A stretch of DNA of 64,000 bases from Dromaius novaehollandiae (taxonomy: Eukaryota > Chordata > Aves > Casuariiformes > Dromaiidae). Position 1 is the first letter of the stretch; each line of letters starts with the position of its first letter. The notes below the pieces were generated by a model. It was not told the origin of the DNA and did not search any database. It saw nothing but the letters and a program-made list of their open reading frames with translations. The stretch covers positions 25,851,001 to 25,915,000 of the forward strand of contig NC_088102.1 of NCBI RefSeq assembly GCF_036370855.1, given 5' to 3'. Positions 27,420-37,925 of this stretch are shown here, one piece after another. Position numbers and translations under genes: made by a program.

Positions 27420-27770
27420 TGAAGGGACAGGGATGGGTGCTGAGGGACCGGGATGCGTGCTGAGGGACTGGGACGGGGCAGGGGTGGGGGAAGGGATAGG
27501 GAGAGGAAGGGCACAGAGCAAGGACAGAAGAGGAGAGGGACAGGGACGGCAGAGGACAAGGACCGGAAAGGAAAAGGACATGACAGGGAGAGGCAGAGGA
27601 AGAGAGAGGACAGGGACAGGACAAGGACTGGAAGGGACAGGGGGAGGGAGAGACCCAGGGCAGGAGAGGGAGAGAGCGAGTGCGGGAGCGAGACAGCGGC
27701 AGGACGGGCAGGGGCGCAGGCAGGACAGAAAGAGGACGGCAAAGGAGGGCAGGGACCCGGAGGGAGAGTC
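27420..27770. repeat. Purine-rich degenerate minisatellite (GGACAG/GGGA type)
   Basis: For roughly 350 bases the plus strand is mostly G and A, built from short imperfect units such as GGGACAGG, GAGAGG and GGACAAGGAC. At 27425-27475 a longer unit of about 22 bases containing GTGCTGAGGGAC occurs twice. Long low-complexity open frames on the opposite strand (Pro/Ser/Leu-rich) come from this composition and are not genes. The tract abuts the ZDHHC22 CpG island and could form triplex or G-quadruplex structure, which is inference. Confidence 0.8.
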
Positions 27771-28830
27771 CGGGCAGGGCCGGGCTGCGCTCCGGCGCGG
27801 CTCCCGGCGGTGGCGGCGGCTCGGCGCGGGGGGCCGGGCGGCAGCAGCGGCCCTGCCGGCGCCAGGCAGCCCGGTACCGGCGCACCCCGCCGCGCCGCGC
27901 CGGGCCGGGGGGGCTGCAAGGTGGCGGCGTGCAGCCCGCAGCGCCGCGGGGCCGGCCAGCACCGACCTCCCCGGGCCGCCGGGGCGCTGCGGGCAGCGGG
28001 GAGCCGCTGGGGCTGCAGGCGAGGGGGTGCTCGGGGTGCCGGCACCCACACGGAGACCGCGCTAGCTCCTCGCTGCGTTTGGTTGCCCCCGCCCCGGCTT
28101 TCTTCTGCCCCGCAGAGCCCCGGGGCTGGGCGCTGCTCGGGGCCGGCGCGGCCGCGGCCGGGGTGCCCGGCTGGCCGGGGGCGATGCGCTGCGCCCGGCC
28201 GGGGCCGCGGCTCTGGGGCCGCCTCCGCTCGGGAGCCCCGCGCCGCAGGTTGCAGCCGGACAGCACTTGACCAGCTGTTTTGTCCATTTTCTAATTTCGT
28301 GCAGAGCAGGGCAGCGGTCGTTGAGGTAATCTGTAGATCCGTGGCTTGAAAGGATAAATTAGAGCATTGGATTTGATCCGTATTGCAGTGGATTAGAGCA
28401 ACCTCTCCCCCCCTCCCCTTCTCCTCCCCCCCCTTTCAATTCACTCCCCCTTCCTCCAGCACCACCTTTTTTCCTCTCATGCAATACCAAAACTGACCCT
28501 GCCTGGCAGAGAGGCTCTGCTAGACGAGCAGAGCGGTGCCCACACAGCCGGCACGCCGCAGGAGCCCGGCTCTCCCCTCCAGCCTCCGCAGACCCTCCGG
28601 GGCATCGTCGCTGCAAGTGCCCCGGAGGCAGACGCTGGGGCCGGGGTGCCTCCTCCAGGCGCCGGGGAGCGGTCGCTGCCCCCGCGCGGTCCCTGTGCCC
28701 CGGCCCCGCCGGTGCCGGGGGGCGGCGGCGAGGGAGAGTGGTCCCCGGAGAGCATTTTCCGGAGCGGAGTGGAGCGGGGCCGGCGCGGGGCTGGGGACCG
28801 GCAGGAAATGGAAGGATGAAGTGTGCAGCC
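27760..28830 (+). promoter_or_regulatory. CpG-island promoter region of ZDHHC22
   Basis: Two CpG-dense blocks, about 27.76-28.27 kb and 28.54-28.80 kb, flank an AT-richer insert (28.27-28.40 kb) and a C-rich pyrimidine tract. The ZDHHC22 coding start lies just downstream behind a strong splice acceptor, so at least one untranslated exon must begin in this region. I could not choose its donor with confidence. The AT-richer insert holds TAATCT and GGATTA motifs like bicoid-class homeodomain sites. A GGACAGCAC half-site resembling a REST element lies near 28259. Bidirectional use toward a minus-strand gene is possible, since a GGGAG|GTGAGA donor-like site lies at about 27294. Confidence 0.75.
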
Positions 28831-28872
28831 GAAGCGGTGATGTTTGCTCTCTCCTTGCTTTCCCCTGCAGGA

Positions 28873-28878
28873 ATGTAA
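28873..28878 (+). promoter_or_regulatory. Start-stop upstream ORF (ATGTAA) before ZDHHC22
   Basis: The first ATG in the exon is followed at once by TAA, and the true ZDHHC22 ATG comes six bases later. A start codon directly followed by a stop is the shortest possible upstream ORF; such elements are known to hold ribosomes and lower translation of the main frame. Both codons lie downstream of the acceptor at 28869-28870, so they are in the mature mRNA if that acceptor is used. Confidence 0.6.
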
Positions 28879-28884
28879 TCCGCA

Positions 28885-29446
28885 ATGCTAGTTCTCAGGT
28901 TGCTCAATGTTGTTGCTCCAGCCTACTTCTTGTGCATCTCCCTAGTGACCTTCGTCCTCCAGATCTTTCTCTTCATCCCCAGCATGTTCAGAGATCCTTC
29001 CACCACCTCACTTCTCTCTCCTGCTCTGCTGCATGGGGCCCTCTTCCTCTTCCTCTCAGCTAATGCCCTGGGCAACTACGTACTTGTGATCCAGAGCTCC
29101 CCTGAGGACTTGGGCAAGGGCTTAAACTTGGGCAAAGGAGCCGAAGTGGTGGCGGACTGGCTGGACGGAAGCAGGTCCCCTGGCTCAGCCTTGCCCAGCA
29201 CTCACTTCTGTAGACTGTGTGCCAGAATCACCCAGAGGCATGACCACCACTGTTTCTTCACAGGGAACTGCATCGGGAGCAGGAACATGCGGAACTTCAT
29301 CATGTTCTGCCTCTACACCTCCCTGGCTTGCCTCGACTCCCTGGTGGCAGGCATGGCTTACATTTCTGTCGCACTCTCCGTGTCCTTCGCAAATCCACTG
29401 GCCTTCCTCACTCTTCTGCCTCATTCCATCAGCCAGTTCTTCTCAG
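28885..29446 (+). CDS. ZDHHC22: ZDHHC22 palmitoyltransferase, first coding exon
   Basis: This exon encodes residues 1-187 plus one base of codon 188 of a 275-residue DHHC-family S-acyltransferase, which moves palmitate to cysteines of membrane-associated proteins in the ER/Golgi system. In mammals ZDHHC22 is enriched in brain and acts on the BK channel KCNMA1. The N-terminus (MLVLRLLNVVAPAYFLCISL) is close to human. Membrane segments lie at about residues 8-31, 48-69 and 137-165. The catalytic motif is Asp120-His121-His122-Cys123, preceded by C109-x2-C112. The cysteine-rich domain is short and the usual third Cys is Ile115, as expected for this paralogue. Start: first full-frame ATG behind a strong acceptor (ctttcccctgcag). 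It ends at a consensus CAG|GTAAGA donor, phase 1. The loop before the DHHC domain (about residues 76-104) is longer than in human, which explains 275 against 263 residues. Confidence 0.96.
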
Positions 29447-32400
29447 GTAAGAACTCCTTCCTCAGAGATGAGGAGCATGTTCCTCCTCCTGGGCCCCTGG
29501 GGTGTGAGGGAGGACATGTTCTTTCCCCAGTAGTGAGGGATTAGGTTGGTAGAGGGAGGAATGGGCAAGAGCAAGAATTATTTGTGTTCAGTAAAGCCTT
29601 GTTCAGAGTCTAGAGACAGTGTTTGCAAATGGTTTGCCTCAGCTGAAATAAAGGCTGGAACCTGCTCCAGGTTACAGCCACAGCCCTATTCATAATGCAT
29701 TAGACTAAAAAAACAAAACCAGCTTGTCAGTGATAGAACAGGGTTGTTGGTCATGCAGGGAATGTGTTGCAATTAGACAGGAGGAGAGAGAAGATTTCAG
29801 TCATTGCCCTATAAGTAAGGGGCATGTTTTTGCTATCCTACAGGCAGAGGTGGCAGGTGGTGGTGGGTCTTTATGTTTTCATATCCTACAGATCTTCAGG
29901 TTCCTCATATCCCAGTAGAGATAGTCCCACTCTCCTGATCTAAGTCCATGCACCCGTTGCATTCACTGTAACCCACCTCCTACCCTGGCAGTGCAAACTT
30001 ACTATTACCTTGTCATTCTTCCAGCACAGGAGAATTCAGGTTCAGGCAACAGTTAGCTTCTAGAAACCAAGAGGAAAGTTAATGTGACACAATTAGCAAG
30101 CTTTTTCTTGACCCCAGTCTGGGACATGGTTCCACAGAGAGGTGGAAATTCTCTATGTGCCCGCTCCCTGCAAGAGCTCTGCACCAAAAGCAAATTCTTT
30201 TCTTTCTTCCTTCCTTTCACCATCCCTTACCTTTCCTTCTGCTTTTTCTGTCTTCCCCTCTCTTCCTGCTCTTCCATAAATCTCCCAAACCCTTCCCTTC
30301 CTCCTCCTGATTCTGCTCCCACAACTCTTCCTCTGCTCTTCCAACCTTGTTACTTCACCTTTCAGCATGCCCCCCAAACTCTCTAGCCTCAATCCTTTCT
30401 CTGTCCAAACCTAAGAGCTAGATAAAAGCTGTCAATAAAGCCTGATCTCTGAGAAGTGACTATGCAGTGAGCTTAGTGTGTTATTCTGCCCCGAAAGTGA
30501 CTGCAGAAAAATGTCATTTTTCCCCCATATGCAACTCATGCCTAGCAGACTTGGATCAGTTTCCTTTACAAACTAAAATAGGTATTCCATATTTTTTAGC
30601 TTTACAGAATTCAACTGAGCTCCATAATAAAGGTCTGGCATCTGTTCTGGCTCATGCGCCACCACCAGAAGTGTTGATTATGATTCAGTTGTGGAATCTT
30701 CACTGCTGGTGGTACGAGAGCCAGAGAGGCCCCAGCTAGCTTTTTTAGTTCCAGGCTGGGTTTGCAGGTTTGCCATCTGAAAACAAACAAATATCTCTCT
30801 ACTTGGCAAATTAGCAGATTTGTCATGGTAATCACTGAGAGAAAATAAACATGAAATCCTGCCATGACATTTTTATGGAGTCATTTTTTCCAAGTAGAAT
30901 GATTTTTGTAAATAATTTTACATGAGCTCTACTAACATTAAAAACACAGGGCATGATTTTCCCCAGTGTCTAAGCTCCGCTCAACGCAGCAGACCGGGGC
31001 AGGGATGTGGGAGGAGATTGTCAAGGAATTAGTTACGTGTCTCTGATTCTGTGGGCTCATCTGCACCAAGATGGATCTTGATACATATTTGAGGAGTCAT
31101 TGAAGTGACCAAATTCTGGTGTCAGCAATGTGCAGTGCCAAAGACAGCACATGGGCAAGATCTGAGTGGGACACAACTGGGCTGTATGCAGGGCTGAGAG
31201 CTGGGAGCTAGAACATACTCGAGAGGCAACAGCTCCCATCTCCCACTGGATTCCCAGCTTGGCTGGAGCTGAAAGCTGCTGCCTCACACAGCAATATACA
31301 GACAATGAGCAGGGTGTTTGTTCCTTGGGAAGAAGTGCCTACTCATTTTCTACCAGCACATTTAACCTCCAGTTCACGAAAGAAAAGCACAGTCTGGTGT
31401 AGTAACCCAGAAGGATCATCCATCCAAAATTTTTCTCACTCAGCTAACATAACTATTACTTGAGAATTGTTGAGAGATCCAAAAAGAGAAGTGCTATAGC
31501 AGAGAAAAAACACACCTGTCTTCTTTTTCTACAGCATGTCCTCTACACCGGAGGCAGGACTGGAGGGTAATGAATGGTGGGTCTACCAGTCTTACATCAA
31601 CTAAATGTGTCCTGCCTCCATGCTGGGAAAATTTTCAGTTGGCTAGTTATGCCAGACTGTGCTCAGGCTTGGATTTAAGAATCTGACACAGAGTCTGTAA
31701 TTTCAGCTTTGTGATTCAGCTTTTCTGGCATAGATAACGTATGGCAATAAACTTGATATCACACCAGGTCGGGTAGAGCAAAAGTGAATCTGAGACTCAA
31801 ATGGGATGTGGTGATGAGGGACAAATGAACAATACTTTTGTAAATACAGGTCAGATTGGATCCACGAAAGAAATGATAGAAAGTGTTTTATGTAGCTAAC
31901 CTGAAAACAAGGTTAAAAAACCTTGTATCTGGAAAACATGGCTCAGAGATGCATAACATTTGCAAGGGGAGACAAGGGTAATTTCTTGCTCAATGTTGAA
32001 TTTCAGCAGCTTGCACAGAAGTAAAACTTATAGCCATGCTGGCTATAAGCTTTATTTATAAGATTCTAAAGAAAATAGCTATTTTTCTCCATGTTCCCAT
32101 CTGAATATCAGCTGTAGAAAGGAACAAATCCCTGTCACACTCTGGCCCAGTAAAAGAAGGGCAAAGAAGCCCGTGTTTGGCTCTGGAGTTCCTATCTAAT
32201 TCATTAAGCTATTCTGACAGAACTGGTATGAGGAATTGTCATCATCCTAAAGGGTTTGCTCTCCCCTTGTTGTACTGCATATGAAGCCCACTGAACTGAA
32301 CAGGAGCTGATGAAAAGGGAAAGACGACACTGCCTTTAGAAAACAAACTGACTGATGCCAGTGCCATTTTCTAGTCTTGAGGACAATCTCTGAATGCTCT

Positions 32401-33832
32401 AGGCATTAGTCAGTCTCCTTACAAATCATCCTCAAATGGATCCACCCAGCCAAGCTCAAAGCTTGGAGTGAACATCCTGGTCAGTCCCGACCTCTCACTG
32501 GCAGCACTGTGAGGTGGAAAAGCTGGGATTCGGAGGCAGGAAGGCCAAGTGGCACCATCCACTCTGGCTTTCTGTATAAGGGAAGCAAGAGACGTTTATC
32601 CAGCAACCCTTGTATCAAACTTCAAGCCTAAAGCAGCCACGTACTTGTTTTAGGGAGCACCCTCTACTAAGCACGTAGTCCTTGCTCTGGCAGGGATTCC
32701 TGCGGGGCCGGAGGCAGCGCTCCTGCACTGCTCCTCACAGGCCTCCTGCAGATACAGCGGACCCAGAGCCTGCAACTGCCCTGTCACACGTTCTTCCAGA
32801 AGGGAGCATTTGAGAGCTTTCTTATTTTTAAACCTTGCAGGAATTAGCACATATTTCATTCTCTCTATGTGCCTGTGTGTAAATACGGGTGTTTAACAGT
32901 ATATCAGTATATACAAACTAAAAGTGTGTACACATTCATATGCACACACATACTACTATTTTAACGGGTTTATGTCTGCCTAGGCACTGAAAGGTCACTC
33001 AGTGATAACTGCTACTATACTAATATTTTCCAGAAGGAGTTCTAGAATCATTGTAGAGAGAAGGGCCCACAGAATGTTTCTTTAATTTAAATACATTCAT
33101 CATAAATATATGTTACAAAAACTGTTGAGTTCTGAGTTTTAGCCACATAAAATGTTTTGAGCATTCTAGCAGCAGGTTTAAAAAGGAATTTGGACTATAT
33201 TTTGGAAATATTATGGAAAATTCTCTGGTTTTTTTCATGCACTCATATGAAAACTGCATTTGCTCAGTGCTAGGAATGGCATTATTGATCATTTCTTTTT
33301 AAGATATTATATACATATACACAGTGGTGAATCCCAAATCTTTGAGCTAGTACTACTGCACACAGCAAGGTTTCTGGAACAATCTAAATGCTGTAGCACC
33401 CACAGCCATTTTCAAAAGGAATCTAGGAAGCTTAGTTTCACTGTGATTAGCAGGTAGGTCCTTAAATCATTTAACCAGTCTTCACAATAGTGCTGAGGTC
33501 TTTCAAATATGTTTCACTTCCCTTTGAATTTGCCTCAGAAATCTAGATCCTCACATTAAGAGCAAAGGGAGAAATCTACTGAGACTGCTACCATTTTAGT
33601 ATTTCCCCATTAGGATTCATTGCATGGAACACTACAAAGAAAACACTCTAGTATAGTGCTGTATATATAGTATATATACTATCCTGCCTTTTTTCTAACT
33701 CCCCACTTGGACAGCTGCTATGGAATCAGGCCAGCTCTTCCCTTGTCCGGGCCGAATGTTCTTGGGGAGCTGTTACACTGACATGTGAGATGTGACTAAA
33801 ATGCTTCCCTTCCCCTGACTCTCGGCTTACAG

Positions 33833-34098
33833 GGGCTCTCCTCAGCTCTGAGATGTTTGTCATCCTCATGCTCTACCTCTGGCTTGGGATCGGCCTGGCC
33901 TGTGCTGGCTTCTGCTGCCACCAGATGCTGCTGATCTTACGTGGGCAGACGCGGTACCAGGTGCGGAAAGGGATGGTGGTAAGAGCCCGGCCCTGGAGGG
34001 AGAACCTGCGAGAGGTCTTTGGGAAGAGGTGGCTTCTAGGACTTCTCATCCCTGTGCTGAATGTCGGAAGTAACTACCATAGGCAGAAAGAGAAATAA
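33833..34098 (+). CDS. ZDHHC22: ZDHHC22 palmitoyltransferase, last coding exon
   Basis: The acceptor ggcttacag|GGG completes Gly188. The exon then reads ALLSSEMFVILMLYLWLGIG, the fourth membrane segment (about residues 195-218), and continues with a conserved cytosolic tail containing RGQTRYQVRKG and the FGKRWLLGLL block, ending NYHRQKEK and TAA at 34096-34098. The tail is strongly conserved with human until the last few residues. The intron of 4386 bases (29447-33832) is GT-AG with no exon-like insert seen. The reading frame is intact across the junction, so the gene appears functional. Confidence 0.96.
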
Positions 34099-34099
34099 A
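34094..34099 (+). terminator. AATAAA signal overlapping the ZDHHC22 stop codon
   Basis: The hexamer AATAAA contains the TAA stop codon. A GTGTGTGTG run follows at 34108-34116, able to pair with ACACAC just beyond, and a T/C-rich stretch stands at 34137-34160. If used, it would give a 3' UTR of only a few tens of bases. It may equally be a coincidence of the Lys-stop context. Confidence 0.4.
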
Positions 34100-35865
34100 A
34101 TCCCGGAGTGTGTGTGCATCTCATACACACAGCACCTTCCTTGTTCTCTCCCACTCTCTCTGGATCACTGAAGAGCTGGGCTAGTCCATCTCTCGGGTTT
34201 GCAGCCTCTGTGGGAGGAAAGGACTGGCTAACTAACAGAATGAATTTAGCCTATTAACAAGATCACACACCATGTAGATGAAGAGATACTGCAGCTTAGT
34301 AGTCACATCACTGCACCTGTGTACATGAAAACAGCCTTTGAACTAGCAGAAAAATTAGTCAGACCTTCCTATGCTTCCTGCCTGACTTCTCCGGGCCCCA
34401 GACCCCACCAGCCAGCCTATACCTTCCCTAATGAATTGCAGCAGGAGCTTTCAGAGAGCCTGGGCTCTGGTACTGTAGAAACAGTATCTGTTCCTTGGGA
34501 GGGTTTTGTAGGGTGTCTTTGGCTCTTATATACCTAAAGCAACTTTATGATATTGAGAAGCCTTTAATGATAGAACTGCAAGGTAACCAAGCCACCCTAG
34601 GAGCAGGCTACACACATGGCTAGGAAGGTGGATAAACCTTCTCTCCACAAGCTAGAAAATCAGAGAGAAAAAAGAGATAGCCAACTTTCTCCATTTCTGC
34701 ACTTGTTTTCCTCCCTGTGCAGTGATAAGTGAGGACTGTAGCTCTGCTACTTATTTTCAGCAGTCCTTTGCCCAGTGACACAGTCCCGGCAAAGCTGCTC
34801 TTCTGACAGGGAGCAGCCGGCAGATAAATCACTGTAATGCAGAGACACAGGGAGAGGAAACTGCAGAGGTGAATGTAAAGGCTGTGTCTGGGAAGCTGTG
34901 CGTCAGGGCAGGCTGAGGGAGAGCGAGGGAAGGGTGCACACACACGGAGCTGTGCAGAGGGTGCCAAGAGCCCTGCTGGTGCACCTGAGCCCTGATGCAT
35001 CGCCCTGCCAGACAGGGCACCTGCACCATTTGTGCTGTGAAGAGTCCAGACTCCCAGAAGACAGGGAGGTTTTCTAGCTGATCAGGACACTTTACACGGA
35101 AAACAAAACTAAAAATATTTACCTCAGACATCCCTGTTGCACCAGGTTTATAGGCTCTCCAGGACAATTCCCTCTTTCATTGCTGCAGAGGGGTAAATTC
35201 ATCCATGTTATAACTCCATTAAGGAGGTTAGTGGAATTACTACAGGGATTAGTCAGCCTAATGTGTCAGTTGGTTTCCAGTTGCAGCAACAGCCTGTGAG
35301 ATCAGTGTTGAGATCCTGCACTAATAGGTGCCTTAAGAAAGGATACCATGACATCTCTGCCAGGATCATAGCGCTGGGCTCCCCAGCAGCTGTAACAAGA
35401 AGCCTCTGTTTTGGCAAACTGCCTCAGCTTCCATGGGCTCGCCGGGAAGCTGTTGCTTCTCTTTAATAGGCTGGGAAGTATGCTGATGAACAGTGAAAAG
35501 GGAATTATCTTCCTCAAAAAACGCTCACAGTGCATCCCAGGTGGATGAACACACCAGATCCACTTTCATTCTTGTGTTTCTCATGTGGCAGAGCAGAGGC
35601 ACTCGTTCCTATAGGCTTTATAAATGTCCTTCACAGCTTCACGCTTGTACACGCATTTGGATCAGTAACAAACAAAGTCTATTGTGATGAGCAGAGTAAC
35701 CATGAGAATATACTGAAAAAAAAACCCTAGCTGGATACTTAAAACGTACAGTATATAAGCTCTTCCACGCTGTGTGTGTTCATATGAATGCACCACTGTT
35801 TCCATGTGTAATACGCTGTATTTTCACTAACAGTGAACAATAAAAAGTGTTTTGATTTTTTACAT
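34099..35865 (+). other. Probable ZDHHC22 3' UTR (long form)
   Basis: The interval runs from the stop codon to just past the distal AATAAA. It holds no conserved open frame; small frames such as 34319-34537 are unrecognised. The end at about 35865 is inferred from the polyadenylation signal only. Confidence 0.4.
35839..35844 (+). terminator. Distal AATAAA polyadenylation signal for ZDHHC22
   Basis: AATAAA is followed within 10-40 bases by GTGTTTTGATTTTTTAC and another T-rich block, a good downstream element. It would give a 3' UTR of about 1.75 kb. No better signal lies between 34.2 and 35.8 kb that I can see. Confidence 0.55.
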
Positions 35866-37779
35866 TAGCTGTATTGTGCTTTTTAACAGTTTATTAGCTG
35901 TCTTTGTACATGGAAGTAAGTACAATTGTTACAGCATACATACATTCACATTGAAGGAAAAAGTTAGAATTTGTTTACTGGCTTTGCCAATAATTCATTA
36001 TATGATTTTGGATAAGTTATTTCACCATTTTTACATTAAATCCCAATCTAAAAATGCATCTAACAATCAGCTTGCAGGCATTCTAATTTCTATTTATAAA
36101 TAACAGTGTGAGCCTCAAATGAAAGCTACAGGAGAATTAAGCTATTATCATCATCCACAATGGCATCTTGAAATAAATTATTCCTTCTTGGTAAGATGGT
36201 GAGCAGACAGTCACCTTGTCATTGGAACTTGAGCCAGCACTTCATGCCATATCCCTTGCCTTGGAAGGAGTCCCAGAATTATTCCTTTCCACCAATTGGT
36301 TGGGCAAACTTCTTTTTTTACATATTTCTAAAGGCAACAGGCTCCCAAGATTTCAGCCAGTAGCTTCCTCATGTCAGCAGAAATTATGTTTTGACATCCT
36401 TGGCCTCTGCTTTTGTCATTTGATTGATGCTGCAGTTTCGGGCAGCTTGTTCTAGCCTGCTGACACGCTGCCTCTGGCTGTAAGCTCATCAGGTGCCTCA
36501 TGCTGAGAAAAGCACTGCCAGCTCTGAGTTTTGGTGGGGTGCTCTGCAAGGACAGCCCACGCACAGCACAGCTGTCCATGAAGCCTGTTGCCTCTTCACA
36601 TGAGCGCTGGATCATGCCTGGTCCCCCTGCCAAGGATGCAGTCACCTGCCCTCACGGCAAAGACTCAGTCCTTGCTGAAGTACAGGATGAAAGGATTCCC
36701 AGTTTGGGTAACCACAGCACAGTTCCCTACAATCATTCTTTCTGTTGGATACCTGTGTTCCTGACTGTAAGTCACTGCTTTGCCATTTTAAGCAGTTAAA
36801 CAGTTCCTCTGCAGCAAACTATTGTATTTCAGTGGTAGTGGTATGTATACAACCTTTCCAATTATGATTATCTGGGATGAAAAGAGCTGTAAAAATGTAA
36901 CATTACAGTGACATTGTATATTGGCTTATTTCTCTGCTCACTCACAACCCTGTGAACTGGGGTAGAGCAGTGGTTCTGCAGGAACAGCTGTGAGCAGCTC
37001 TTTAATTACCCAGCTGCCCTGACATCCCTTCCCTGTCATACCTGCATATGCACTTCTAGAAATCCTTGGGAAGAAAATCTAACAGGGCTTAACAACTCCA
37101 AACAGAATCTTTGCTCTTAGCCATGAATTAGTAAACGAAGGCTGAGCTCAGTGGCAATGTCAGAAATTCTCAGCTAAATCTCTTTGATGGCTCTGAAGTA
37201 TTATAAATGTAAACAATGAAACCTTCCCATCTTCTATGGTTAGAGAGCCATTACTTATTATTTGTGTGTTATTAAAGAACAGCTGCAATACGAACATATT
37301 TTGAAACATGATTTCTTGTGACAATGTTTAACTACTTCTAACATTTTTAAAAACAAAATATTCAGGGCTTCTCTGGGCTTTGGAAAATCAGAGGAGCATC
37401 AGTTCTTCTCTGATAATGTTAATGGATGAAGGAAAAGCTCCCTGTTGCCTAAGAAGTTGCGCAGAGACAAAAAAAATTTACTTAGTGGCTTGTCTATTTT
37501 AAGCATGGCTACCTGAAGAAATGATGCCATCTTTAAGGCCTGAGAATTCCTTGCAGTGAAGGTACAGAACAAACTGGGGAATGCAACTGTAAGTAAACTA
37601 GTGCAAGATTGTTCTTACATATAGTAAGAACCCCTTAAAAAATAAGTGGGTGGTGTTCCTCTTCATATTACAGTGTTAGGCAGTCCTCAAAGCCTGCATG
37701 CAAAAGCTCTTCATTGGATATCTTCAGAGAACATAGAGTTAAAAAATAAAGAGTCTCAAGTAATAAGGCAGAGGGAAGA

Positions 37780-37925
37780 TATGAGAAAAGACTATGTGAA
37801 ATAGCATTTATCTTGTTTAAGAAACAGCCAGCTCAAGGGAGATCATCACAGTCTAAAAATACTTGTAAGGAGACAGAAAAAATGAATGAGGACACTCATT
37901 AACTATAAGGAAAGAGCTGGAGGAG
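37780..37925 (+). repeat. Possible CR1-like fragment
   Basis: The run 'caagggagatcatcacagtc' followed by 'taaaaatacttgtaaggaga' resembles the CR1 3' block that normally reads 'ggggagatct.atcac..tctataaatac.tgaaggagg'. The neighbourhood is too mutated to fix ends. Tentative. Confidence 0.35.

Noticed and set aside
27163-28287. 374-codon minus-strand open frame, with other long frames on both strands in the same area
   Set aside because: It is Pro/Ser/Leu/Arg low complexity created by the purine tract and CpG island. Several frames are open at once and no domain is visible.
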